The translations under genes were made by a program, and so were the position numbers. A model generated the notes under the pieces. That model was not told the DNA's origin. It searched no databases and was given only the letters and a program-made list of their open reading frames with translations. A DNA stretch of 64,000 bases from Leptolyngbya sp. NIES-3755 (GTDB lineage Bacteria > Cyanobacteriota > Cyanobacteriia > Leptolyngbyales > Leptolyngbyaceae). Location: positions 248,001 through 312,000 of the forward strand of contig AP017308.1 in assembly GCA_001548435.1 (NCBI GenBank). The letters are read 5' to 3'. Shown here piece after piece: positions 9,079 through 19,090 of this stretch (position 1 is the first letter of the stretch; each line of letters starts with the position of its first letter).

Positions 9079-10568
9079 ATTGCAGCAAAAAGCAACTGTG
9101 TGAACTTATTCCAAGTGGGTGAAATTTGTAGTTCTGCTGCGCGTTGAGCAACTGGCAATAAATTTCGATGATCCGCGAACCAAAATGGAGTGGGACGAAT
9201 GCGGAATGGTGCATAGAGAACTGATTTTTTAGGTCGATCAAGAAAATAAGCGTTATGTACAAATCCTTGACCCGACTGAATATCACTGTGATCATTACCG
9301 GGATACGCACCCCAAGCGAGTTCTGGTAACGCATAAATCACACCTGTCCAAACATTGACCCCGATCGCGCCATAGTTCAGATTTTTAATCGCATCGTCTA
9401 CTGAAGTTTTCGCCAAAATCACACAGGAGAGATTGCCCCAGATTTTCTCATTACAAAAAGGAACGGCTCGATCGAGAAATTCTTTGGCAGTTGTAGCTTC
9501 CAAACTGACTTCAGCCAGCACTCCACAAAAGGCTTCATTCTGAAGTGCATAGTTATCCTCAATATCTGGAATGAATGTCCAAGGAACAATCTCATCGGTG
9601 CGAGTTCCGAAAATTTCGGCTTGAGGATAGCGATCGAGAAATTCCTGATATCGTTGCTGTGCGCCAGGATAGTATGCTTTGCGATTGGGAATTTTCGCGA
9701 ATTCTTGGCGTAAAAGAGTAAGAAAGCGATCGCGCAATTTCCAGCCTTTCGCAGTCACAATCACTTTCGCCGCTACACAGTTAAAACTCGCATTATGTAC
9801 CACCATGCTGGCAACATGACGCGCTTGGAACTTCAAATCGGATTCAGACCAATCTCCTGGAACAATCAGCACCGGAGTCACACAGCCTAGCTCTGATGTA
9901 ATTGGTTTGGAATTCGCGATCGCGTAATAAGTATGATGCGACCCCGTCACATGAATCGAATCAATTTTCGGATGCTGACAAAGATAGCTCCCAACGTCCG
10001 CCCCACCATAAACGATTTGCAAAAATCCATCTGTAATTAGCGGCTCAAATGCTTGCTCTAGAAACTTCCCAACATATTCATTTACGGGATTCATCTTGAG
10101 CAAAACGACTTGATTTTCTGCGAATAACTTATACAGTGCATCGAGCGGAGCAGTCGAGCCAACATTTCCCGCTCCCAATACCAAAGCAATTCCAGGACGA
10201 TCGCATTTCACACTCTCAGCCGCATCGACCCAAACTTCTCCCCGAAATCCGAGCCAAAGTAATCGATCGAGCAAATTGTCCGGAAACACCCGCGCAATTC
10301 CATTCTCGATCTTGGCGGTTCGTCCTTCTAAAGTTCTGATGATCGCTCTTAACATCATCAGCGTTGTGACCGATCCCGTTAACCATTCTTCGCCCACTGA
10401 ATCGAATCCTTTCGCTTTGCAAGCCGCGATCGCCCAATCTTCCGCGACCTCGATCGTGCCCTCCATGCAGCGCTTCAAATACTCGATTCGCTTTTCAGTC
10501 CCGACTTTCAGCCAATCAGAGGCGCGAGAATCGAGACGAGAAATCGCATTTTCAACTTTGGGGATCAT
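9069..10568 (-). CDS. Aldehyde dehydrogenase superfamily protein (divergent)
   Basis: The 499-residue protein retains the catalytic cysteine (HNASFNCVAAKVIV) and a glutamate in SELGCVTPVLI. The Rossmann loop (LGAGNVGSTAPLDALYKL) is also present. The sequence is distant from the common GabD/BADH types, and the usual GQ before the catalytic cysteine is replaced. It may therefore use an unusual aldehyde or act on a carrier-bound substrate. It is divergent from the peroxiredoxin gene across a 92-bp shared promoter region. The substrate is unknown. Confidence 0.8.
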   Translation of the reverse strand: MIPKVENAISRLDSRASDWLKVGTEKRIEYLKRCMEGTIEVAEDWAIAACKAKGFDSVGEEWLTGSVTTLMMLRAIIRTLEGRTAKIENGIARVFPDNLLDRLLWLGFRGEVWVDAAESVKCDRPGIALVLGAGNVGSTAPLDALYKLFAENQVVLLKMNPVNEYVGKFLEQAFEPLITDGFLQIVYGGADVGSYLCQHPKIDSIHVTGSHHTYYAIANSKPITSELGCVTPVLIVPGDWSESDLKFQARHVASMVVHNASFNCVAAKVIVTAKGWKLRDRFLTLLRQEFAKIPNRKAYYPGAQQRYQEFLDRYPQAEIFGTRTDEIVPWTFIPDIEDNYALQNEAFCGVLAEVSLEATTAKEFLDRAVPFCNEKIWGNLSCVILAKTSVDDAIKNLNYGAIGVNVWTGVIYALPELAWGAYPGNDHSDIQSGQGFVHNAYFLDRPKKSVLYAPFRIRPTPFWFADHRNLLPVAQRAAELQISPTWNKFTQLLFAAIQG

Positions 10569-10660
10569 CGTAGGTCAAAATCGTAATGACTATGATATAG
10601 TTGTAACTGTTTCGTAATCATTCAGACGAACACTGCTACTCTTGCAAGGAGAAAAATCCC

Positions 10661-11260
10661 ATGACCCAAGAAGGATGCTTGCGTGTCGGTCAGAGCGCAC
10701 CCGATTTTGCAGCAACGGCTGTGATCGATCAAGAATTCAAAGACATCAAACTGTCTGACTATCGCGGCAAATACGTTGTCCTGTTCTTCTACCCGCTCGA
10801 TTTTACCTTTGTTTGTCCGACTGAAATCACCGCATTTAGCGATCGCTACGAAGAATTTAAAGCGATCGGAACTGAAATCCTTGGCGTATCAGTTGACAGT
10901 GCGTTCTCTCACTTGGCTTGGATTCAAACCGATCGGAAGTCTGGTGGAGTCGGCGACCTGACCTATCCTTTGGTTTCTGACATCAAGAAAGAAATCAGCA
11001 CGGCTTACAATGTGCTCGATCCTGAGCAGGGTATTGCTTTGCGTGGTTTGTTCATCATCGACAAAGATGGTGTGATTCAACATTCGACGATCAATAACTT
11101 GTCGTTTGGTCGGAGCGTGGATGAAACGCTGCGGACTCTGCAAGCGATCCAGTATGTTCAATCTCACCCGGATGAAGTTTGCCCCGCAGGTTGGAAGCCG
11201 GGTGATCAAACAATGAATCCTGATCCGGTGAAGTCGAAAGAGTACTTTGCTGCGGTTTAA
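10661..11260 (+). CDS. 2-Cys peroxiredoxin
   Basis: This 199-residue typical 2-Cys peroxiredoxin has its peroxidatic cysteine in [16 protein letters not shown] and its resolving cysteine in [13 protein letters not shown]. It reduces hydrogen peroxide and alkyl hydroperoxides with electrons from thioredoxin, protecting the photosynthetic machinery. AAGGAGAAAA lies just before the ATG. A strong terminator follows the stop, so it is probably transcribed alone. Confidence 0.95.
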   Translation: MTQEGCLRVGQSAPDFAATAVIDQEFKDIKLSDYRGKYVVLFFYPLDFTFVCPTEITAFSDRYEEFKAIGTEILGVSVDSAFSHLAWIQTDRKSGGVGDLTYPLVSDIKKEISTAYNVLDPEQGIALRGLFIIDKDGVIQHSTINNLSFGRSVDETLRTLQAIQYVQSHPDEVCPAGWKPGDQTMNPDPVKSKEYFAAV

Positions 11261-11274
11261 TTGAGTTTGAATTG

Positions 11275-11318
11275 AAAAACCCTCCTAGCTTGATTCAATG
11301 TGGCTGGGAGGGTTTTTT
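11275..11318. terminator. Intrinsic terminator after the peroxiredoxin gene
   Basis: CCCTCCTAGC at 11280-11289 pairs with GCTGGGAGGG at 11303-11312 (one wobble), followed by six T and preceded by five A. It should work in both directions between the peroxiredoxin gene and convergent htpG. Confidence 0.9.
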
Positions 11319-11340
11319 GTTTGAATCAAACGTTTGATCG

Positions 11341-13332
11341 TCAATTCAATGCACGTTCTGTCAGTTTCGTAAGCACCTGATTCGATCGCTCAACAAATGC
11401 TTTCATTCCATCTGCATTAAAGCCTTTCTGCGCCATCAATGCTAAGTCATACACATGGTGACAAATCATATTGGCAAGTTCAGCCGATGGAGAATTCGCA
11501 GCATCACCAGTCACGATCGCGCCTTGACTCAGATTCATCAAATTCTGAATCATCGGATGCGAAGTGTTGACCAATAGAATGTGCTCTTCAGGAAACTCGA
11601 TCGATTGTTGTTGCAATAATGCGCTCATTTCCTGCATCCGACGCAACTGTTCTGGTAACAAGACCATCGCAGGAGGAGCCGCCGAATCTCCTTTTAATGC
11701 CTCAGTGCGAATCGTCAGTTTTGGCTTTCCTAATGCACTTTGGAACAATGACTTGATCTGTTCACCACGAGTTTGATTGGTGTTCGGATCAACAATTTCG
11801 GATTTGTCTTTATCAATCAGCGTTTCATCGAGTTCAGAGTCAACGCGGGAGAATTTAATGTGCGAATATTCCCGCTCCAAAAAGCTGACAAAGTGACTAT
11901 CGATAAAGGAATCCATGAACAGAACTTCTAAGCCCTGACTGGTGTGCAACTGAACATACGTTGCTTGAGTGACTTCATCGGTACAGTAGAACACTCGATT
12001 TTCGTGACGGTCTTTGTTCCGCTCTAGATACTCTTTCAGTGTGGTGTAAGTTTTACCGTCTACAGAATTGCTCTGTTCGGTGTCCTGCCAAGCATCACCT
12101 TCTTGGGTTTGAACTTCGACTTTTGGCTGTTCTTTGAGCGTAGTGCGATAGATCAGAATGTCTTCAACTTGCTTTTTGAACTTGTCATCGTTGAGTGAGC
12201 CGAATTTGACGAAGGTTCCTAAGTCTTGCCAACTCCGGATATAGGCTTCTCGATCGTCGCGGTACAGTTCTTTTAATCGATCGCCCACTTTCTTGGCAAT
12301 GTAGTCTGCAATCCGTCGAACCGTTCGATCGTTCTGCAAGAAGCTTCTCGAAACATTCAGCGGAATATCGACACTATCAATCACACCTTGCAGCGGCAGT
12401 AAAAATCGTGGAACAACTTCTTCACAGTTATCGCTGACAAAGACTTGATTGCAGAACAGTTTAATTTGTCCCTTGGTGACATCGACATCCGGTTTGAGCT
12501 TCGGAAAATAGAGAATTCCGTTAACTACAAATGGATAATCCGTATTCAGATGCACCCAAAGCAGCGGATCTTCTTGGTACGGATAGAGATAGCGATAGAA
12601 CTCTAGATAGTCTTCTTTCGTGAGATTGCTCGGTGACTCCTTCCAAGGTGCTTTCTGGCGGTTGATTTGTTCCGGTGCAGTCATTTCCTGACCTTCGGCA
12701 GCCAGAACTTCTAACTTGATCGGGAACGGGAGAAAGTCACAGTAAGTTTTAACTAACTGACGAATGCGGTATGGCTTCAGGTATTCCTCTTCTTCATCCT
12801 GTAGCGTTAACTTAACTGTTGTACCTCGTGTTGTTCTAGATGAGTCTGAAAGGCTGAACTCGGTCGAACCATCACAAGACCAATGAACCGCTTGTGCGCC
12901 TTCTTTGTATGACAGCGTATCAATTTCAACCTGCTTCGCTACCATGAACGACGAATAGAAGCCTAATCCAAAGTGACCAATGATTTGCTGATCGCCACTC
13001 GCTTTGTACTTTTCGACAAATTCTTCTGCACTGGAAAAGGCGACTTGGTTAATGTACTTCTTCACCTCGTCGGCAGTCATCCCAATTCCGGTGTCTGAGA
13101 TTGAGAGCGTCTTGTTGGGTTTGTCGATCGCGATCACGACTTCTAATTCGCCCACCTCGCCCGAAAATTCACCAGAGCGAGAGACCATATTAAGCTTTTG
13201 AATCGCATCGATCGCGTTCGATACCAATTCACGCAAGAAAATCTCGTGATCCGAATACAGCCACTTTTTGATAATTGGGAAAATATTCTCGGTATGAATC
13301 GAAATATTTCCCTGCTCTAGAATCGTTGTCAT
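11341..13332 (-). CDS. htpG: Molecular chaperone HtpG (Hsp90)
   Basis: The 663-residue protein has the GHKL ATP-binding motifs in order: ELVSNAIDAIQKL, SDTGIGMT and IGHFGLGFYSSFMV. Middle and C-terminal dimerisation domains of normal length follow. It is the cytosolic ATP-dependent chaperone for heat and oxidative stress. It converges on the peroxiredoxin gene, with the shared terminator between them. Confidence 0.97.
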   Translation of the reverse strand: MTTILEQGNISIHTENIFPIIKKWLYSDHEIFLRELVSNAIDAIQKLNMVSRSGEFSGEVGELEVVIAIDKPNKTLSISDTGIGMTADEVKKYINQVAFSSAEEFVEKYKASGDQQIIGHFGLGFYSSFMVAKQVEIDTLSYKEGAQAVHWSCDGSTEFSLSDSSRTTRGTTVKLTLQDEEEEYLKPYRIRQLVKTYCDFLPFPIKLEVLAAEGQEMTAPEQINRQKAPWKESPSNLTKEDYLEFYRYLYPYQEDPLLWVHLNTDYPFVVNGILYFPKLKPDVDVTKGQIKLFCNQVFVSDNCEEVVPRFLLPLQGVIDSVDIPLNVSRSFLQNDRTVRRIADYIAKKVGDRLKELYRDDREAYIRSWQDLGTFVKFGSLNDDKFKKQVEDILIYRTTLKEQPKVEVQTQEGDAWQDTEQSNSVDGKTYTTLKEYLERNKDRHENRVFYCTDEVTQATYVQLHTSQGLEVLFMDSFIDSHFVSFLEREYSHIKFSRVDSELDETLIDKDKSEIVDPNTNQTRGEQIKSLFQSALGKPKLTIRTEALKGDSAAPPAMVLLPEQLRRMQEMSALLQQQSIEFPEEHILLVNTSHPMIQNLMNLSQGAIVTGDAANSPSAELANMICHHVYDLALMAQKGFNADGMKAFVERSNQVLTKLTERALN

Positions 13333-13700
13333 AAGCCTCGTCCAGATTCTTAGAAGGTGGAATGCTCTTTATTGTGCGCGACGAATCGCGAATCCGTCTC
13401 TATTTTATTCAGGGAGATTCACCGTTCCGTGAGTGCGGGTTTCCCTACCCTCGCACCCCGCACCCCGCACCTACTGAAATTGAGTCTTTACAAAATAGGT
13501 GCTAATAATATTACTTCCCTCCGAGAAATTACTGAGATATTCTCCGAAAATTGGGGAATTTTGAGGATTTTTCGGTGACTCGATTATCCAAAAGTATGGT
13601 TTTTTAATCATGTGCTTAACTTGTAACGCATCAGTTTAGAACTTCTAATCTGTCGTGTTCGGTCTTGTGCTTCCCTGATTTCTCGGACTCTTGTGGTGTT
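13333..13700. other. Divergent promoter region with a C-rich repeat
   Basis: This region lies between htpG and the histidine-kinase gene. A short repeat, three copies of GCACC(CC), lies near 13455-13470. I see no clear heat-shock (CIRCE) inverted repeat. A 73-codon frame at 13357-13578 looks non-coding. Confidence 0.5.
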
Positions 13701-14852
13701 ATGCGAGCCGTTGTTTCCTCTATTCCTCTTCGTCCAGCTTCAATTGTCCCTGATGCAGTTGAGTCTGATTCCCCCTTGCAATCGTTTTGTCGGCTGCAAA
13801 TTGAACAAATTCTGTCGATCTTGCCAGGTACAGGAATTCGATTGGTTTATCAATCTCCAGAACAATCTAAACGTCAATCAGTGGTGTACGGTCGAGAGTT
13901 TTGGTCGCTGTTAGATTCAGAGGCGCAATTATTCCTCGCTTCGGAATCTTGGTGGATCAAAAATTCGGTCGGACGCTTGAAAAAAGTGTTTACTGAGTCA
14001 CGGCAGCAATTTTATGCTTGTCCGTTGAGCCAGACTAAGCCCGAATATTTACTTCTAGGTACAACCAAGTTATTAACGGCGCATCAAAAGCGCTTTATCG
14101 AAAATGTTGCAAATCTGTTGAGTCATCATCTTTCAACTGTTCGAGATTTATCTATTCAACGTCAAGCCCAACAACAAATTGAACAAAGAAATCAACACAT
14201 CGAACATCAAGTTAAAAGCCCGATCGCATTAATCCAAATCTATACTCAAATGCTGTTATCGACAGTTTCGGAGGAACAACCGCGATCGTATTTAGAATCA
14301 ATCCAGTCCTCAATTCAAGATATTCATCGCCATATTTCGCTCAAGCAAAAACCACTCCGAATCGAACAGCACGATTTGAGTGAAATCCTGTCACAGAGCA
14401 TCAAACAGCTTGAACCTTGGTTAACAGAAAAGCAAATTCAAGTCAATTATCCTCATGCTCCTCTGCCGATTAATGTCGATGGTTGGCAACTCAAGCAAGT
14501 ATTCGATAATTTGCTGACAAACGCAATTTACTATAGTCCTGAATCGGGCACGATCGACTGTTCTTGGGAAATTTCACCACAAGAAATTCTGATCAAAATC
14601 TCCGACCAAGGTACAGGATTATCAGAAGCCGATTTGGAGCAAGTCTTTACTCCGTTTTATTCGCGTCGTCCCGAAGGAACTGGATTGGGATTATCGATCG
14701 CACAAAAAATCATTCAGGCGCATCACGGTCAAATCTCGGTCACGAACCGTCCTACAGGCGGCGCACAATTCTCATTCACCCTTCCTCGCCAACAGCCCAA
14801 ATTATCGATCGTTCCCTCGATCGAAGTCCCTTCTTTTACGAGTTCAACATGA
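13701..14852 (+). CDS. Sensor histidine kinase
   Basis: A soluble kinase of about 383 residues. An N-terminal sensor-like region of about 150 residues is followed by an H-box (EHQVKSPIALIQIYTQM). The N-box is in FDNLLTNAIYYSPESG, with G1 DQGTGLS and the F/G2 boxes FTPFYSRRPEGTGLGLS. No membrane segment is visible, so it would sense a cytoplasmic or partner signal. The ATG at 13701 is preferred over 13665 on length, but neither has a good ribosome site. The stop overlaps the next start as ATGA, so kinase and regulator are a cognate pair. Confidence 0.85.
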   Translation: MRAVVSSIPLRPASIVPDAVESDSPLQSFCRLQIEQILSILPGTGIRLVYQSPEQSKRQSVVYGREFWSLLDSEAQLFLASESWWIKNSVGRLKKVFTESRQQFYACPLSQTKPEYLLLGTTKLLTAHQKRFIENVANLLSHHLSTVRDLSIQRQAQQQIEQRNQHIEHQVKSPIALIQIYTQMLLSTVSEEQPRSYLESIQSSIQDIHRHISLKQKPLRIEQHDLSEILSQSIKQLEPWLTEKQIQVNYPHAPLPINVDGWQLKQVFDNLLTNAIYYSPESGTIDCSWEISPQEILIKISDQGTGLSEADLEQVFTPFYSRRPEGTGLGLSIAQKIIQAHHGQISVTNRPTGGAQFSFTLPRQQPKLSIVPSIEVPSFTSST

Positions 14853-15538
14853 TTTCCACGGCTCCCGCTCAAGGTCAAATTTCAGTTTTATTAGTCGATG
14901 ACGATGCCAAATTTCGTCAAGGACTCCAAACGCTACTTCAGTTCTACAGTACGACTCAAGATCGGCGTTTTACTGTGATTGGAGAAGCCGCATCTTCGGA
15001 TCAAGCGATTCAACTTGCACAACAACAACATCCAATGTTGATTCTATTGGATATGGAATTGACCAATGGTGATGGAATCGGGACGCTGAATGAATTGGCG
15101 AAATTGGAACATCGATCGAAGATTCTGGTCGTCTCTGGACATCAAGAAGAAGAATGGGTGTTTCGAGCGATGCGAGCGGGCGCGAATGGTTATGTTGTCA
15201 AGACTGAACTCGCAACCGAACTATTTAATGCTACGACTACGGTACTCAAGGATCAGGTGTATCTTTCTCCTGATTTGGCGACTCGATTCTTTCAAATGTT
15301 CCGGTTCTACAATGGGCAAGCGTTAGATGCGAAAGCGAAATTGCATTTAACCGATCGAGAACAAGAGGTCTTACATTGGTTAGTTCAAGGCGCATCGAAT
15401 GAAGAGATTGCGACTCGATTGTATATTTCAGTGGCAACGGTGAAAGCGCATTTAACAGCGATTTTTCATAAGTTAGGTGTGACGAGTCGAACACAAGCAA
15501 TTATTCGAGCGTTAAAAATGGGCTTAGTGAGTTGTTAG
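14849..15538 (+). CDS. LuxR/NarL-type response regulator
   Basis: The protein has 229 residues. The receiver domain has its acidic pattern at VLLVDDDAKFRQGL and the phospho-aspartate in LILLDMELTNGDG. The C-terminal LuxR helix-turn-helix spans LTDREQEVLHWLVQGASNEEIATRL to HLTAIFHKLGV. The longer upstream frame is inside the kinase gene, so I take the ATG that overlaps the kinase stop. It is the likely DNA-binding output of that kinase. Targets are unknown. Confidence 0.9.
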   Translation: MISTAPAQGQISVLLVDDDAKFRQGLQTLLQFYSTTQDRRFTVIGEAASSDQAIQLAQQQHPMLILLDMELTNGDGIGTLNELAKLEHRSKILVVSGHQEEEWVFRAMRAGANGYVVKTELATELFNATTTVLKDQVYLSPDLATRFFQMFRFYNGQALDAKAKLHLTDREQEVLHWLVQGASNEEIATRLYISVATVKAHLTAIFHKLGVTSRTQAIIRALKMGLVSC

Positions 15539-15659
15539 GCTTGCAATAATCGACCCACGATCGTATCTTCACAATGATGAGGCATCTCTCTATGAGGGGA
15601 GACATCGACAAGATCCCTCAGCTAAAATCCTCGACGGATGAGCTTACCGGAGGTGTGAT

Positions 15660-17381
15660 GTGCGAGCAGGTTTCCCTGTGCCAAAGGCAGCGCGTCGGTT
15701 TATTCTCGCTCTTGTATTGAGCGCTTTACTGTTCCTGACTCCATCGGTTTTGGCGCAGAGTCCAATCTTGCCAACTCCTAAAATTGAGTTGCCGCAACTA
15801 AATAATACTGATGTAAGAACGGCTCCCATTCGCTTAGATGGACGGGAACTGTTTCGAGTCGCAGTTTCAGCCGATAGCGGCTCAAATCAAAATAATGCGA
15901 TCGGGGTTCGAGTTCAAGGGATTGAAAGCAATTTACAACGATTCGCCAATCAATCAGGTTCAACTGCTTTGGAAGTTACAAGCGCGATCGATTCCAGCAG
16001 CAATCTCCCAATCATTCGGGTGAACAATCAGTATTTGATGACGGTAACGACCTTAGATGCTCAACTGCAAGGACAAGAACCCGCGATCTATGCAGAAGAA
16101 TTGACCCGTGTGATTCAGCAAGCGTTGACGACTGCACGACAGGAACGACAACCGGATTCTTTTGTCACCCAGACCGGGAAAGCGATCGCGATTCTGGCTG
16201 GAATGGTTGTGCTGAGTTGGATGGTGTCACGCCTGCAATCGTATTTGAGAAAGCGACATCGACGATCGCACACTGAGGAACCGAATTTTTCTGAATTGCC
16301 ACCGAATTCGCCAGAGACCGCTAGTTCTCGTACTCAGTTGATTGTGAAGCAACAGTTGGCGAATCGACAGCAACGGACGATGAAAGATGTCCAACGTCGA
16401 TCGCTTCAGCTTGTTCAATTGTTGATCTGGGCAACGGGCGGGTTCATTATTCTTGGACTCTTTCCTCAAACGCGATCGCTGCAACCGTTCGTACTTTCTA
16501 CGCCACTGAAGGTATTAGGAGTGATTGTTGCGATTTATCTTCTGAGTCGATTGAGTGACTTGTTAATCGATCGAATTTTTGGTGCGTTAGATATTTCTCA
16601 GTCGTCTACGGATGTTTCTCAGCGAGTTGCACTCCGGTTTTCAACGTTTTCGCGAGTGATCAAAGGATTAGTCACACTAGCCTGGATTAGCATTGCTTTA
16701 ATTACAATCCTCTCTCTCATTGGAATTGAGATTTTACCGTTGCTGGCGGGTGCTGGAATTATTGGTTTAGGGATCTCTCTAGCGTCGCAAAACTTGATCA
16801 AAGATGTGATCAATGGATTTCTGATTCTATTTGAGGATCAATATGCAGTGGGCGATGTGATCCAAGTTGGCGCATTGAGCGGCTTAGTAGAATCGATTAC
16901 TTTGAGAATTACACAGATCCGGAATGCAGAGGGGAGATTAATTACGATTCCGAATAGTTCGATCTCGATCGTAGAAAACCTGTCGAAAGATTGGTCGCGA
17001 GTGGATTTAGCGATCGCGATTTCTTACGATGCCAATGTCGATCGAACGATCAAGCTAATTGAAAAGGTTGGGGTTGAGATGAGCCACGATCCGGATTGGG
17101 AAAGCAGAATTCTAGAACCACCAGACGTTTTAGGCGTGGAAAATCTCAGTTATGAAGGGGTGACTCTGCGAATTTGGATCAAAACTCAACCGTTACAGCA
17201 ATGGCACGTGGGACGAGAGTTTCGCAGACGATTAAAAATGGCGTTGGATGCTGAGGGAATTCAGATTGCGATTCCGCAGCAGGCATTTTCGGTCCGAGGC
17301 TCGATCGATGATGAGGTGTTTGATCATCATGAAGCTCAAGCGGCTAAACCGAAGCCATCTCAGAACAATTCTAAAAAATAG
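15660..17381 (+). CDS. MscS-family mechanosensitive ion channel
   Basis: This 573-residue membrane protein begins with a signal peptide (about residues 8-30, ending VLAQS) and a periplasmic domain of about 130 residues. Several membrane helices follow. The MscS pore-lining helix is in LLAGAGIIGLGISLASQNLI and leads into the FEDQYAVGDVIQVG beta domain. It opens under membrane tension on osmotic downshock. The GTG at 15660 is chosen because GGAGGT lies five bases upstream. The C-terminal tail is hydrophilic. Confidence 0.9.
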   Translation: MRAGFPVPKAARRFILALVLSALLFLTPSVLAQSPILPTPKIELPQLNNTDVRTAPIRLDGRELFRVAVSADSGSNQNNAIGVRVQGIESNLQRFANQSGSTALEVTSAIDSSSNLPIIRVNNQYLMTVTTLDAQLQGQEPAIYAEELTRVIQQALTTARQERQPDSFVTQTGKAIAILAGMVVLSWMVSRLQSYLRKRHRRSHTEEPNFSELPPNSPETASSRTQLIVKQQLANRQQRTMKDVQRRSLQLVQLLIWATGGFIILGLFPQTRSLQPFVLSTPLKVLGVIVAIYLLSRLSDLLIDRIFGALDISQSSTDVSQRVALRFSTFSRVIKGLVTLAWISIALITILSLIGIEILPLLAGAGIIGLGISLASQNLIKDVINGFLILFEDQYAVGDVIQVGALSGLVESITLRITQIRNAEGRLITIPNSSISIVENLSKDWSRVDLAIAISYDANVDRTIKLIEKVGVEMSHDPDWESRILEPPDVLGVENLSYEGVTLRIWIKTQPLQQWHVGREFRRRLKMALDAEGIQIAIPQQAFSVRGSIDDEVFDHHEAQAAKPKPSQNNSKK

Positions 17382-17390
17382 ACTGTTCTT

Positions 17391-17413
17391 AAAAGGGTAG
17401 GAAGAACCTACCC
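17391..17413 (-). terminator. Terminator of the flavoprotein gene
   Basis: GGGTAGG at 17395-17401 pairs with CCTACCC at 17407-17413. Read on the minus strand the stem is followed by TTTT, so it serves the minus-strand gene. Confidence 0.8.
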
Positions 17414-17428
17414 CACGATCGCTTGCTT

Positions 17429-18550
17429 TTAGCCGCCCATTCCTGGAATCAATCCGCCACCTAACCGTTTTAGGGCGCGATTTGCCACATCTGCATAGCG
17501 CAGTTCACCGCACATAATCTTCCCTAATCGATCGGTTGCTGTCGGGCGCTTCACACCGACTTTGTATCCAATCCCTGGCACACGATAAAACAAATTCGCC
17601 AATCGTTGCGCCCAAACCATATCGCTGCCCCATTCCCGCTGAATAATCTCAGTGTATTGAGCCAACGCCGATCGATCTCCGTTCAAAGATTGATCCACCG
17701 CTTCCGCTGCTTTCATTCCACTAAACATCGAGGGGCGAATCCCTTCAGCGGTCATCGGATCAACGATCGAAGCACTTTCCCCCGCGAGAACCGCATTCTG
17801 AGTATGCAGCGTTTGATCCCCATCCCAAAACGCGATCGGATGGGTATAAACTTGAGCACCGCTCGTATTAAATCCAGCTTCTTTGGCGTACTTCGATAAA
17901 GCCGCGTTGAAATCAGTGCGATCGTCACCTCTAAACGATGCCGTTCCAGCGGAAAACCCTTCAGCTTTCGGCAAATTCCAGATGAAACCGTTCTTTAACA
18001 TGCCAAAATCGAACTGTGCGGTACTTCCAACGGCATGAGGCGCTTCCATGACTGCCCCCATGCGAGTTTTGCGCTCTTTGAATCCGAGCAGTTTTGCCAT
18101 CGGACCTTTCGCGCCATCCGCAGCAATTAAATATTTCGCTTCTAAGACTCCCGCTGTGGTATTGACTTGCCAATGATCGCCTTTGAATTCGATCCCGGTC
18201 ACAGCGGTTGCATCTTGGAGTTTGGCTCCTGCTTGCTGTGCCTGATTCATTAGAAACTCATCGAACTGATCGCGACGCACCATCCACATCGGTTCTGGTG
18301 TATTCAACGTCGCATCGACGGGATCACCGAGCTTCCAGGTGTAGCGAATTGTATTCACTTTTCGAGAAATCACGGGAGCGAAATCGAAATCAAACCATTG
18401 TGCGATCGCAGGAGAAACTCCGCCGCTACAGGGTTTATAGCGAGGTAGTGCTTCTTTTTCTAGCACTAAAACAGAGCGTCCGCGTTTGGCGAGATGATAG
18501 GCGGCAGTTCCTCCGGCGGGTCCTGCTCCGACAACAATACAGTCAAACAT
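17429..18550 (-). CDS. Geranylgeranyl reductase-family FAD oxidoreductase
   Basis: The 373-residue flavoprotein has an N-terminal FAD-binding GxGxxG motif (VVGAGPAGGTAAYHLA) and the PCSGG signature after the ribose-binding glutamate. The second FAD motif is AVLAGESASIVDPMTAEGI. The family saturates isoprenoid chains; ChlP, which makes the phytyl tail of chlorophyll, belongs to it. This protein is shorter than ChlP and differs in its C-terminal part. The substrate may be another prenyl lipid or carotenoid-type compound. It stands alone on the minus strand with its own terminator. Confidence 0.8.
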   Translation of the reverse strand: MFDCIVVGAGPAGGTAAYHLAKRGRSVLVLEKEALPRYKPCSGGVSPAIAQWFDFDFAPVISRKVNTIRYTWKLGDPVDATLNTPEPMWMVRRDQFDEFLMNQAQQAGAKLQDATAVTGIEFKGDHWQVNTTAGVLEAKYLIAADGAKGPMAKLLGFKERKTRMGAVMEAPHAVGSTAQFDFGMLKNGFIWNLPKAEGFSAGTASFRGDDRTDFNAALSKYAKEAGFNTSGAQVYTHPIAFWDGDQTLHTQNAVLAGESASIVDPMTAEGIRPSMFSGMKAAEAVDQSLNGDRSALAQYTEIIQREWGSDMVWAQRLANLFYRVPGIGYKVGVKRPTATDRLGKIMCGELRYADVANRALKRLGGGLIPGMGG

Positions 18551-19090
18551 AAAGCTAGAAGTTCACTCCTACGTCACGCTACTAGGTCATACAAACTTTC
18601 CGCTTGTGATCCGAACTGTTTAGGCAATTCTCACAAATGCATTGTTAGTGTACGTCAATTCCCAGAATTCAAGGTAGTTCATTTGAATAAGCTTTATCGT
18701 ATCAATGCTCTCAGTGATCAGGAGTGTGGCGTTGCTTGAAAGGGTTCTAAGTCAGATGAAACGGACTCTTGAGTTCAATTAACCATCTCTGTATTCAGTC
18801 TCTATTTACGGTTGCCATTCATTCTTTTTATTCAGAACAATCTTTGCAAGCTCTTTAAATAGAAACCGAGTTTGATGGCTCGATCCGTGTTTTCCGTAGA
18901 GCGCTTCATATTTACGGAGTAACACTGAGCCAGATCATGAAGCTTTTACAAACCGTTTGCGGAATTCATTGGAGTTTTTATCTTGTTAAGGGAACAATCG
19001 TAAAGTATTCACAAAATTACCGGGTGTCTCCGTAGAGCAACAGAAGATTGGAGACAGTCAGCCTATAAGATCGCTGGATGGAGATAGAGT
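18551..19090. other. Gene-free stretch of 540 bp
   Basis: This region lies between the flavoprotein gene and the dioxygenase gene. TGTCTCC at 19025-19031 and GGAGACA at 19050-19056 can form a 7-bp stem in the likely leader of the downstream gene. I see no other structure. Confidence 0.5.
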